Source of the DNA: Gracilaria gracilis | Taxonomy: Eukaryota > Rhodophyta > Florideophyceae > Gracilariales > Gracilariaceae | Direction of reading: 5' to 3' | Length of the DNA: 64,000 nucleotides | Assembly: GCA_030374805.1 (NCBI GenBank) | Contig: JARGSG010000126.1 | Span: forward strand, 1 to 64,000 | In this document: piece after piece, positions 19,196-30,776 of the stretch | Position numbering within the stretch: the stretch's first letter is position 1 | Layout: each line of letters opens with the position of its first letter | Notes under the pieces: generated by a model | Seen by the model: only the letters and a program-made list of their open reading frames with translations | Database searches by the model: none | Told to the model about the DNA's origin: nothing | Translations under genes and position numbers: made by a program

Positions 19196-21974
19196 ATGCC
19201 CAACTGCTGCTTTGCAGGCTGCTCTTTCTTCGCCCGCACCATCCCCGCCATCCAAAGGCACCAGAGGAGATGCCTTAATCGCCTCAACCCAAACAAGCGT
19301 TTCCTCTCCCCAGGCGAAGGCCTCCCCCACTTCCCCCCACGCATCAAGCGTCACAAGTCTACCCTCTACCTCCATACACCTCCCCCTCCCACGAACCGCC
19401 CTTCCAACGACGTCCCAATCGCAAACGACGACTCCTACCCCCACCAGCAACTCTCTCTCTTTCTCCACACCCAGGACGCCCACCACATCGCCACCACCCC
19501 CGTCGGCTCCATCTCCCCCTCCCCTACTCCCCCTCCTCCCCCTTTCATCCCCCTTCTCAACAACCCCGACCTCGAACGCATGGTCCTCTACATCTCTTCC
19601 ATCGCCTCCTCCCTCGGCCTCCGAAAGGCCGACGAACTCATCTCCCTCCTCCACGACCCCGCCTTCTCCAAATCCGCCTTCCACAACGCCGTCCCCTCCG
19701 CCGCCCAGTATCTCAAACTTCAAACAGACCTCTTCCAATACCGAGTGAGCAACATCGGCTTCGCTTCCACCACCCTCTCCGACCCACAGCAGCTCTTCTC
19801 CACCACCATCTTCCGAAAGGACCCCATCCAGGTCCTCCAAGTCCGCCACACCAAAATGGAACTCATTCAGCTTGCCATCTCCAACCTCCTCGGCCCCCTT
19901 CTCTCCTCCGGTCTCAACGGCTTCCCCTTCCGTGGCGCCTATGGCGTTCTCCGCCACTGTCACCTAATCATCGTCAGCTACTGCGCCGACATCCTCGAAG
20001 CAAAAGTCATCCTCGCCATCTCCCACGGAACTCGCCCCCAACACCCTTGTCATAGGTGCACCGTCTCCCGCACAGACCTCTACCTACACATTCGATCCTC
20101 TTCCCCCCGAACTCAGCACCAGACCCTCGCCGCACGCAAATCACACTCCACTCTCCTCCAACAATCACAAAACGCTCTCCTCGCTCGTAAGCCCAGAATC
20201 TCCCGCAACACAAAGAAAAAAGCCATCGAAGCCCTCCACTCCCTCGCAAAGTACTCCTCCCTCTTCGACTCATGCCCTCTCCTCCACATCACCCCTCTCC
20301 TCTCCCCTTACAACATCTTCCCCTTTGAACCACTCCATAACTTCCACCTCGGCGTCTCCAAGCTCATCAAGCTCGCAGCCATCGAGAGACTCAAGTCAGA
20401 ATCACTCTTCACTAACCCCCGTTCCTCCAAGTGCCGTCGTTCCTTCAACTACGTCCACTCCTCCATCCTGAAAAACGCAAACATCATCCTCGCCGCCATC
20501 GAAAAGAACTCCCCAGCCACAGGACTCCACATCGACTTTTCCTCCTCCGACAACGGTCAAACTCTCAACGGTTTCTTCACTACCGACGGCTTGCCTGGTA
20601 TGCTCGAGGCAAAAGATTACCGCGCACTCGACATGGTCTTCCACTTTATCTGCGCCTTCTTCGACCGATGCTGTGACGAAGTCGATGCAGCTCCCATCAC
20701 TTCCGTCTTCTTCAAATACTCAGACCTCCTCCTCGCCCCCATGCGATACAACACCTTCACCGAATGAACCGACGCCCGCCTCACCGACCTCCACAACCAA
20801 ATCTGCCTCTTGAAGCGCACTGCCGTACGCGTCTTCGGCCCCAACCACACTTCCAGCCTCGGAACCCTAAAATTCTACCTCCTCGATCACATTTTAGAGG
20901 ACATTCGCCGCTTCGGAGGCCGCCACTTCAATGATGCAGGCATATTTGAGCACGCCCACACCCTTTTCAAGTCCCACTACTCCAAAACCTCAAAGCGCAG
21001 GTCCACCGCACATCAAGAAACCATTCGTGCCATCCACCGCTCCAACGCCATCAAGGACTGGAATCCCGTCTCCACAAACCCTTCCATCACCTCCTCCTCC
21101 CCTGGCCTCGCTTCCCCCCTCCAATCCCGAGATCCCGGTTTCGTCCGTGATGGCAAACACATCTTCTTCGCTGACCTAATCACTGCCCACAAATTCATTC
21201 GCTCCAATCCTCACCTCCCTCACAAATCTCTTCAGGACCTCTTCTTCTCCGATACCCTACCCATTCTTGCACAATTCGGAAGAGACGCCCTCCCATTCTT
21301 TATCACCCTCTCTCTCGAAGTCCTACAACTCACTGACAACTCCCCCGCCCTCCGTCAGGCTTGACTCACCATAGTCAACTCCGCGTACGTCGTCGGCAGT
21401 TACATCTCAACACTCGACAACTACATCACAGAACGAAACGAGCTCACTCTCTAGGATTTTCTTGTCCCCATCATTCAACTAATTTTTGCCACCCCCTCCT
21501 TCGGTCCATCCAAGTCCCCAAAATTTTCCCACGTTCTCGTCGCCGGCTCCACCTCCCACTCCCTCCACATCCAACGTCTGGGTCTGCAAAGTCATCTCTC
21601 TTCTTCGTTTCGCCCTTCCTTCTTCAGCTTCTTCTCTCAAGGAGTTCGCCTTCGTCCAGTTCATGGAACTCGTCCCACCCAGCGACGACGTCGATCTTAC
21701 CCTCAACTGCGTTTGCCTCCGATGGGCAACAGACGACGAACACAACCACACCATCCACCCAGTTCCCATCTCTACCCACTCCACTTCCGATAACGTTTCC
21801 ACTTGGTATGGACTCATCCCCTCTTCCCCCATCCTTGGCTCCGTTCATGTTTTCCGCCAGAACTACCCCGCTCCTCCCTTCACTTCTCGTCTACACTGGC
21901 GCTTTCACCGATTCTATCTCAATCGGTTCTATCGAGGCCCCACCGCCAATCCTTATTTACCATCTAACACGTAG
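19196..21974 (+). pseudogene. Gene D, copy 2: transposase with ~430-bp internal deletion
   Basis: Open from the ATG at 19196 to a TGA at 20765 (523 codons), then broken. The finger (CCFAGCSFFARTIPAIQRHQ), the FEPLHNFHLGVSKLIKL block (about 20320-20370) and the C-terminal blocks are present. Against copy 1 a segment between the LSDPQQLFSTTIFRKD block and the TKMELIQLAISNLL block is missing (junction near 19840). The deletion keeps the frame. Other lesions: Trp to TGA at 20765, TGA at 21362 and the TAG after the NELTL block at 21453 shared with copies 3 and 4. The last frame (21486-21974) carries VDLTLNCVCLRWATDDEHNH to the stop. Confidence 0.75.
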
Positions 21975-22127
21975 CCTTTATTCCCTGTTAGCTTCAGCTT
22001 CATAAAAATTTAAACCCACTTTGTTTCCATTGGAAGGAGTGAACATACGCATGACATGAGAAAGAAGAAGCATCTCTTCCCCATTCCACACATACCTCCA
22101 CCTCTTCCTTCCCCACTGCACCTCACC

Positions 22128-24835
22128 CTACCCTGAGTAGCCCGCCTCCTCCCTATTATCAACCCCTGTCCTTTCCCTGAGTTCCGCCCGGTGGGCCACC
22201 AACCGCCCGAAAATCGCGTCCTCCGGTCGACAGGCCGCTATGAAGCAATCAAGAACTGCACCTAGTCCCCGTGTTAGTTTTGCCATAAAATAGTCCTCCC
22301 TCACAGCTAAGTATATCTTCTCCCTCGATGGTCCCAACAGCTCAACTGTCGCAGTTCTCCCAGAGTTTCCCAACACACACCTCGGATCTCAATCCACAAA
22401 CCCATCGTTCTCAAACTCCTGGGCATGCTCCTCCTGTAGCGATTGCCAGGCTACCCCCAGTATTCCTTCCACAGCCCCAGGTAGATAATTTGCATACAAA
22501 GTAGAGAACAAAAGCTGTCTTTGCCTTCCACGTCCCACAACCTCGTTCATAGTTTTCACCACACAGGCAACCCAGATGTCAAGTGTCGCAAGGTGCATCA
22601 TTGTCCCATCCACGAACTGCCGTTCACCGTTACTTTCTCTCTCCACTGCGTATCCCATATACTCCTCTAACACTGCCACCGCCATCCCATTCTTGAAGTA
22701 CATATCTTCATCATCAACCTCCCGTGGTGGCCCAACGGCACGAGACCCGGAATACGCAAGGTCTTCGAACCGGCTCGTTCTCCACGCACACAACTCATTC
22801 CCCCCGCCCTCCTCCCTTCCCATCAGCTTCTCGCGCGCCTCCCCCATCTGCTGCTTTAGCTCTTCCCATATCTAAGTCCCCTCAGTAGGTTTCGTACGTT
22901 TCGCAATCAAATCATATCTAAGGATGGAGAATAATTTGTCGCGAGCCGCCCGCTTCCGCATCCCAATCCCATCGCTTAATTTCTGCTTCATCCGCTGCCT
23001 CAGGAACTTTCCCGCACTCACACTATCCACGCACTCTTCTTTCCTTCCCGCTTCTCGTATCGTCTCCCAAGTATCTCCCATTGTTTCCGTCTCTACCACA
23101 TACTTCAACAGCACATCACTTCCTCCCTCCGTTGATGGCGTATACGCCCTCATCTCATATGCCACTTGATACGGACACGGAGGTACCATCTCCTTCTCCT
23201 CAACCAGAAATATGCTGCTCTCCCTACTTTCTCCTACCGTCTCACTCCTGTTCTTCCAGCTCCTATCAACCTTCTCCGTGTCAAAACAGAGTTCTGACAC
23301 CTCCAACGTCGCATGGTGGAGAATCTTATCATATACAGCCCTTGCAAATCCGTAAAAACATTCTGGCAACTTTGTATCATGCTTCCGACGCCCCTTCACT
23401 TCTTTCCGACACCCCCTTCGCTTTCTACCCTTCACAGCCTCCCTTAAACTTTCAATCAACACATTTTGCTGCTTCAGCCCCTCCCTCACCCGTTCCAATT
23501 CTTTCTGCGTGAGCTTCAAACTCACCATCATGGTATAGTAATCCTACTTTATATTTCCCAGCTTCCCTTTCAACGAGTTCACCCTCTCAACCAGTGCAGA
23601 CCTTGGCAACACGCGTAAGTTCTCTTTATCTTCTTTTGCTCTTCCTGTAGTTCCCATTTCCGTTGCTCCGTTTCTCTCTCCACGATCCCCACAATCTTCG
23701 ACTCCTGCTTCATACACATCGTCCTCAATCTTAACGACATTAAGCCTCACACTTATTCCTTCAGGCGTTCGTACCGCGGTTTCCACCAAGTTCCCTCCAG
23801 TTCTCTGCCTGTTTTGGACAACGACATCTTCTCCCTCGAATACCCTCCCATCCACTGGTATATTGTCTCTCACATTTTCAATCACTGACCCACCACTGCT
23901 ACGTTCTACAACTCTCCCCGACAAATTGTCTCGGGGCCACTCCATCTTCTCCGCATTGACGTGGCTTCCCATTCCATCGACCACACGCTCAACTCGCCCC
24001 CCACCGTCTTCTGCGTTTCCCTACTCCCTCATATTCCTCATCCCCCCCATTTCCTCTTCCTCCCGCATCGCAGTATGACGCGGTCCTCCAGTTCTTTCTC
24101 GGCCCACCATTCGATTCCTCCTAACACAAACCACAACCTCCATGCCTTAGTTCTTCGCCTCCTGAACGCCTCCTCCTACTTTTCTTTCGCGACCCCTCCC
24201 CTCCCGAACGCCAAACCCAGCCACTCTCTCTCCCTCCTTCCCTCGAATACCACGACTAAGTATTCCACTAGTTCTTCTTGCTATCGTACGTCCCTCCCCC
24301 CCACTGCGACACTCCCTCCGTTTCTCTATGACATCTCCACACTCGCCTTCTTCTACAACTTCGGTGGAGTCAACGCCCCTTCGCCGCCCACCTCTATCCC
24401 TACCGCCTCGCGCATCATTCCCCTGTCTTCCTCCCATCCCTCCCCTCCATTTTCCATCTCATGTGGTAGCGGAGTAGCTTGTGTTACCAAAAAATTTACC
24501 GTTCGATTGGTTCGCTCCGTTTGCTCGGTTCGCTCGGTTCGCTCGGTTCGCCCGGTTCGTTCGTTTTGCTCGGTTCGCTCCAAAGGTCGGCCTCGACCAC
24601 GTCTCCCCGTGTTATTCCTACCTTTCCCTCTTAATCTGCTTCGAGGAGCCCTCGAACTATGCCCAATACCGTCCTCGCCATTTTCCACATCGCCACTTCG
24701 AGGTGCACGCGTAGTACTACCCAAGCCATCTTCGCGACCCCGACCTACCACCTCTGCACGTGTTCGCCATTTTGACGCGCGCCCGCTTACATCCTTTGCA
24801 TTCGCATTCGCACTTCTCGTTTTACGTTTCCCCAT
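22128..24835 (-). pseudogene. Gene C, copy 2: coiled-coil protein
   Basis: The start is the ATG at 24835 (MGKRKTRSAN). The largest open stretch is 23531-22872 with the leucine-heptad segment, Lys/Arg cluster and YQVAYEMRAYTPSTEGGSDV block. The C-terminal part is open at 22847-22389 and 22376-22128. A TAG near 22872 replaces the region that copy 3 reads as EGTELCEEL. It is convergent with gene D, with about 150 bp between their ends, so shared 3' signals are likely. Function is unknown, as in the other copies. Confidence 0.6.
24506..24590 (-). repeat. Expanded Glu-Arg-Thr minisatellite in gene C, copy 2
   Basis: About nine 9-bp units (TTCGCTCGG type on the + strand), more than in the other copies. 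The following donor-like word reads GTAAAT here instead of GTAAGT. Confidence 0.75.
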
Positions 24836-25340
24836 ATGGAATCGGACGACGACGATGCGCCCGGCGGTGCGCTCTAGTTATTGTCGCCGCTCGCCGCTCG
24901 ACGTGTTCGCCGCTCGAGGTGTTCGCCGCTCGACGTGATCGCAGGTCCCCCGTGAAACGCACACCTCCACTCGACGTGTGGTAGAAATATCGCACCGTTT
25001 TAGTACTTTTCGGAATCACGTTCCGAAAATTGGCACGGAAACTTCATTTCCTGTACGAAACATCACTGCCAAAATCTGTTACAATTTCACATGATATCAC
25101 ATGTACTCCGTATCTTCTATTCTATGTACTTGAACGTCAACCCACTCCCCCGAATCATATCCTCATTTTGTTCACGTCACTGGATGATAAAATTGACGAC
25201 ACTCACTCACTTGGGGGAGTTCTTGTCCTCCCCTCTGGATCACAAGAGTTAGAGAGAAAGGGTAATAAATTGTACACAATTCGATTTTACACATACCATG
25301 GTACACCTTTCGGTTCTATAAGTCATAAATCAATCGAGCT
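24836..25340. other. C-B spacer, copy 2, with 18-bp tandem expansion
   Basis: Equivalent to 8601-9088. At about 24883-24941 the unit CGCCGCTCGACGTGTTCG is repeated about three times, whereas copies 1 and 4 have one or two. No gene seen. Confidence 0.55.
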
Positions 25341-28300
25341 CTAGTCGACTACTATAGGATTCGAAGACGTACCCCATGTGTACTCCATTCCATAATCTGC
25401 GAACAACTCTTCTCCCACTTCTACAACCCGAAGTGCACGGACGGCAAGCATTCGGTATTCTCTTAATTGAATTAGAGTTCGCCCAGTTCCTGGTGTTCGA
25501 CTCACCGCCACATTGGCAGTCCGTCGCTGCTTCAAGCCATCCTTCACTGCATCACTATCTTTATCCCCTTCCATATATTTTGGGTCGTTAATTTTTCCAC
25601 CCAACGAAAATGGAGCGTGGACAATCCATACAGGGATTGTAGGTACTTCTCGTCTCCTTTCCGGGAGTTTCCGGAATACCTCGCCTCGCAGGCTAACCTC
25701 CATCGCATAAGTGCGAAAAAGTGCGGCGGTGGCCCCAAACAACGCTTCCCCATACTTCTTGTGTACCTCCTTTCTCTTAGTTAAGTCATGGTACACTAGA
25801 GTTCCGTAAAAGAAACATATATCGTCGTTCATCATGAAACGGCGCGCGGTAAACACTCCTACTCCTGCGTCATGGTGACGAATTGACGACTTTCCAATGC
25901 GACAACCACACATAGTGGCTTCCAGTGCCAACATCGCGTTCCAATCCAGAAGAAACCTCTTCTTTTGCAACGTTTTCGGCCACTCATGCAGCGCCTTGCA
26001 CCTGCCGATCATGGCCATGCCCTCCTCCCGCCACATCGATTCCAGGAAGTCCACAATATACGGTGGGAACTTCTGATACTGTGGGAAGCCGGATCGAGCC
26101 TTCCATGATCGTGAAGGACGAGCGTTCCACTTGGGAAATAAGTCTATCACGCGATTTATAGAGTTTCGGACCTCCTCCGTAATTTGAATGTCCGTCTCAT
26201 TATCGCGCATGCACATCGGGAACCGAGCAATGGCCGCGTGCCTAGCATGAGCAAAACAGTCAGGGTCCGGCTCACGACCAATAAACTTCCGATGAAGTTG
26301 TAACTCCATGCATGCCACCGCAGTCGAGAAAGTTCCCACGAACAAGTCCACCACTGTATCACATGGCTGCGAAAATCTGCTGATCAGCTCCATCAACAAC
26401 GCGCGAGGTTTTTGTTCCGACCTCACCTTTTGCAACATTTAGCCTCACTCTCCTTCTTTCTTTTCCATTGAAGAGTCTCTCCATTGGACATGGGCGGTAT
26501 CTGGTCAATAACACTGTGGTATCCTGGATACCTCGACTGCACGTAGCTAAATTTCTCCTAGTTCACCATCGCATGCTGCTGTGCATAAGCGAGGCCACTC
26601 CGAACACCATGTATTGCATACTCCATGGCAGGGAACAAGGAGCAGGACATGCGTCCCGGGTTTCGCAGGGGGTTGCCTTGCGACCGTATAAACTGAATTG
26701 GGACCTCGTCCACAACAAACGATCGCCTCGGAACCCCTTGCTCGTCCTTTGCTCCAATCAGAGAAAGCATCCTCGTCCACTGGTTCACCTGTTCCAATGC
26801 ACAGAAGATAACGAAATGACCCCCCGGACGTAGCATCCTTGATATAAGCTTTGCCGCCTTCTTCATATGCTCAGCGATCAGCATATCGTACCAACTGTTC
26901 TCCCGGTTCTTATCGGCCCTTATGTTGTATGGTGCGTCCATAAGAACCAGTTGAACTTTCCGCAATGGAGAGACTCCGTTGTTTCGCAGAGTCTCGTCCG
27001 TTTCCACCATATCCTCGAACCCGCAATTATACATGCGAAAGTATTTCTTCATATCCACTTCACAACGTTGGAATGCCATTTTATCGTCCAAGGAGGAAAT
27101 GGCACGAGAAGGATGTATGTCAGCGTCGGACAAATGTTTATCAACGTCTTCATTCCTACTCTCACCCATTACATCTATTCCACTTCCGCCATCTCCATCC
27201 CCTCCTTGTTTCTCCTCCGAAGGATTCCCCTTTTCCTACTGCCCATGGTCATGAATTTCGATGGCAGGCTCTGGTTTCGATATCGGCGTGAGAGGTATAT
27301 CAGGGACCCTGAGTGTTTTTTTGATTTTCAAACGTCTTATTGTCTCCAAGATGGAGGAGATAAGCGAGTAAGAGAGACAATCAAATCTCTGAGCAAACGA
27401 TCTTGACGGGTCCCTGTGCAACGTCTTTAGAACGGCCCATCGTCCAGGTTCTAATATTGTGTACAACTGCTCGTACACAACAACCTTGTTCAGGTCAGAA
27501 ATGAACTGCTTCGCAAGCGTTCGGAGTGCCACATCAATGTTCTCCGGAAGATTCCATGCCCACGGTTGGACCTCGTCTTCCCGAACAGTTTGCCTGTTAC
27601 TCGGTAGCAAGCGATGGTCGTTGTCCTTGTGCAGAAACCCCTCGGAACGCGTTTCAATGGGTTTAAACTGCATATAGTCGTACACGAGCAGTATGAAAAG
27701 GAGAACCATGACTTCCGCGCTTGAGAATCTCAGAAATTTGGAGAAACAATCCCAAGCCTTTGTTACCAGCTGCACACTAAAACGCGCACGCTGAGCTTGG
27801 AGATTCTGCGATATTTGCACATTCTCGAAAGGGGTTGAATATCCCATCTCCCCCTTACGCCTCTTATGGCCCCGAAGGCGCTTTTCCATAGATACTATAT
27901 GAATATGGGAAAGAAAGAGAACTTCCTGGGAATGTGTAGCGATGCTCGTACCGAAAGGGGGAACTATCTGGCCCACACGCCTGAGAGATATACTCATTGA
28001 CTTGAATAATTCGGTTAACGTCACATTCTTCTGTATTCCTTGAAAGTCCACTCTGGTATAAGCATTCCAAAAATCCCTCCACCCCTGTCTCTGTCTCCGT
28101 CCATGATGTCAAGCAAGTTCGTTGACAGATACAGCTGACGGTACGAATCCTTCCCGCCCACAGCCTTGAGCTCATCGTCGCTCTATGACGGGTGAGTGGG
28201 TCCGAGGAGGATAGAGAAGTACTTCTTGGCAACGTCTAGGACAGTGCGGTTCTTGATGATATATTGAACAAATTCGCTGTGTCCCACTTTCCTAGGTTCG

Positions 28301-28455
28301 TCTTCCTCTCGCATCGTCGACGCATAGTGATTACAGATGGCGAGACCTGCGGTGAGAAGCTCATCCCCAGAACCAAACATTTTTCCAACCTTCATGTCGG
28401 ATGTCGGAGGTGTCGGTGACGGTGACTTAGACCTGGATGTAGTTGCGGCAGCCAT
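25341..28455 (-). pseudogene. Gene B, copy 2: DNA methyltransferase-SET fusion
   Basis: The start is the ATG at 28455. The C-terminal 365 codons (26438-25341) are fully open from motif I (DTVVDLFVGTFST, Ala changed to Val) through the whole SET domain to FADYGMEYTW. This shows that the fusion is one polypeptide. Motif IV reads DAPY (Pro to Ala) at about 26935. The N-terminal first 94 codons are open here and repair the frameshift seen in copy 1. Lesions: TAG near 28183, the shared one-base loss near 28085, a stop near 27236, TAG near 26558, and a TAG at 26439-26441 also found in copy 4. Confidence 0.8.
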
Positions 28456-28821
28456 TTTAAACAATAACGGGAGGCTGTATTATGAATACGGAAGGAGAAC
28501 GGGAGCCGTCGTGAAAAAACAGATGATTGACGTCGGCAGCGAACGGCGAGGGCGAACGGACGGAAGCTGACAAGAGACGGCAGCGAACAAGAGATGAGTG
28601 CGCATGGTAGACGGGAGTGGACGGCAGACGGCTGCGTAATTAGCGATACGAAAGAGGATTCCAGACGCCAAAACGGTACCAGAACTCTGAAATAGAGGAG
28701 TAAAAGGGAATCGGGCGATGTAAGGAGAGCTTATGCGGTGGTAAACAGTTATAAGAGAAGGCAGGGATGGGAGGGGTGTGCAGTAATTCCTAGATATAGA
28801 AGTTATAACCTACGGCTCTCT

Positions 28822-28895
28822 GGACAGCGGTCCGTGGTGCAGTGGCGCTCCGTCACGGCTGCAATGAAGTCCCACTCGGGTTCGGTCCGCTTTCC
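28822..28895. repeat. Array-related palindrome near gene B, copy 2
   Basis: Starts GGACAGCGGTCCGTGGTGCA and ends GGTCCGCTTTCC, an imperfect palindrome with the same core as the 30050-30405 array. Confidence 0.7.
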
Positions 28896-29044
28896 ATGCG
28901 CCATGGGAGAAAAAGTAAAAGAAGTTAATTTCCACCTGGACAGAGGCCTCCTCGCGACTGGCGCTTGTTTGTAATGTGACGCTGCGTGTACTTAAGCACC
29001 TTCGCCATCCTGCCAACTGCCTCAGTAAGCACAACGCTCTGTAC

Positions 29045-29149
29045 CTCCCCGTTACGGTTTCCGGGGATCTCTTCTTCTCCTGTCACAACCAAGTGACCCT
29101 CTCGGTTGTGACATAAGAAGAAAACATCGCCGGAAACTGTATAAGGGAG
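29045..29149. repeat. Long imperfect inverted repeat, copy 2
   Basis: Counterpart of 4785-4891, with arms meeting at CACAACCAAGTGACC. It keeps pairing in both arms. Confidence 0.8.
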
Positions 29150-30049
29150 GTGCTCTTTCCGTCCTTGTTCTGTTGCATGGACGTAGTGGCACACAAGGTA
29201 CGTTTGACAATCTTGTTCGTTTTCTGTGAATCGTACTAACTGGCGTACTCTTCTATTTTCCGTGCTATTGCGTATTCAAGCCAGAGTCGCCGGACACAGT
29301 GTATGCCGCTTCTGCATCCTTGCTTAACTGAGAACATTCGGAAGTGGTTGAGCTCGCCGTGATGGTCGAGTACGATTATTTGAGTTGTTCAACTCATGTA
29401 ATCGGCTTTGGCTCTGAGAGCCAGCTCAGTCACTGTCGGACTGTGGTTATTTATTAGACCGACTAGGTTAGACTGCGTTAGGTCGAACTATCGGAAGTGG
29501 TTGAGCTACCAGTGATGGTGGACTACGATTGCATGAGTTGTTCAACTCATATAATCGTGTTTAGCCATTACTGATGATTCAATCACTGAAGAAGAATAGT
29601 CTCCAATATAGTCACTAGAAGAATGTCGTGGCCAGTGAGGAGTTCTTCTTCTCCGACAACCACATAATGCTCGTGGTTGTCGCAAAGGAGGTATTCATTA
29701 TCGGTCACGACTTTAGGCGCTATAGGAAAATCTAATTCATATGAAGTTAGAGAAGGTAGTCGGTAGAACTACGTTCTTCGATTTGATAGGATGTAAAGTT
29801 TATGATATAGCGCATATTCTGCCAGATCGATGTGATGTGTTATTTGTTTTGTTTGATACATGACCAGCAAGCTGCGAACTACTTCTATTCTAAACTGTTC
29901 TCCGTGCTTATGAAGAGCAAATTTTATTGCTTTCCAACAAACGCACCGAACGACAGTCATATGATTTGACGCCCTTACGTCTTCCCGTCTTTATAAGAAG
30001 ATGCAGGGCTTTAAGTATTCATAAAACAATCATAAGTGAAAACCGTGGT

Positions 30050-30405
30050 CGACAGCGGTCCGAGGTGTCGTCCAGCTTCATCGGCCACGGCGCGTGGACA
30101 GCGGTCCGGGGTGGAGTGGGGCTTCATCACAGCACTGATGAAGCCCCACTCCACCCCGGACCGCTGTCCGAAAAATTAAATTTTTTTTCGCGTGGACAGC
30201 GGTCCGAGGTGTCGTCCAGCTTCATCGGCCACCGCGCGTGGACAGCGGCCCGTGGTGTCGTCCAGCTTCATCGGCGACGGCGCGTGGACAGCGGTCCGGG
30301 GTGTCGTTCAGCTTCATCAGCCACGGCGCGTGGGCAGCGGTCCGGGGTGGTGTGGCGCTTCATCACGGCACTGAGGAAGCGCCACACCATCCCGGACCGC
30401 TGTCC
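30050..30405. repeat. Palindrome and direct-repeat array, copy 2
   Basis: Same composition as 3525-3884 in reverse: a unit, a ~74-bp palindrome (GGACAGCGGTCCGGGGTGGA ...), an A/T spacer, three units and a second palindrome ending CCCGGACCGCTGTCC at 30405. It lies about 370 bp upstream of gene A. Confidence 0.9.
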
Positions 30406-30776
30406 AGGCAGAAAACTTAACGGACGCAATTCATTTTTTCCCTTCAAAACTGGGTGCATTGATTCCATAGCTAAACCTACGTAGTAGTTATGAAGATCAT
30501 GTAACTTTCTAAATAACGCGATAGGGAATTCTAAAAGGTGGAATACGGAACCCCTTCAGTTCAATCCTATATTGAGCGGGCGCAGTGTTCGGTCAGGAAG
30601 TGAAGGCAGCGAACGTGATTGAGAAGGGTACGTACACTATTCATTTTCGCGAGCATTCTCGACGGTCGTAATCCGCGTTTCGAATTGTTTGAACCCTTTG
30701 TATCTAACATGGGGCCTCTGAACCATAAAAGGGGCGGGGGTCAGCGAGATCGAAGAAGAGCAGCGAGGGGTAAGAA

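Larger units (their letters stand above)
28456..30776. promoter_or_regulatory. Divergent B/A intergenic region, copy 2
   Basis: Inverted counterpart of 3153-5478 with all the palindromes kept. It should hold promoters for B (leftwards) and A (rightwards). An ATG at 30709 precedes gene A, but a TAA immediately upstream of 30777 blocks a direct frame into A. Confidence 0.6.
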
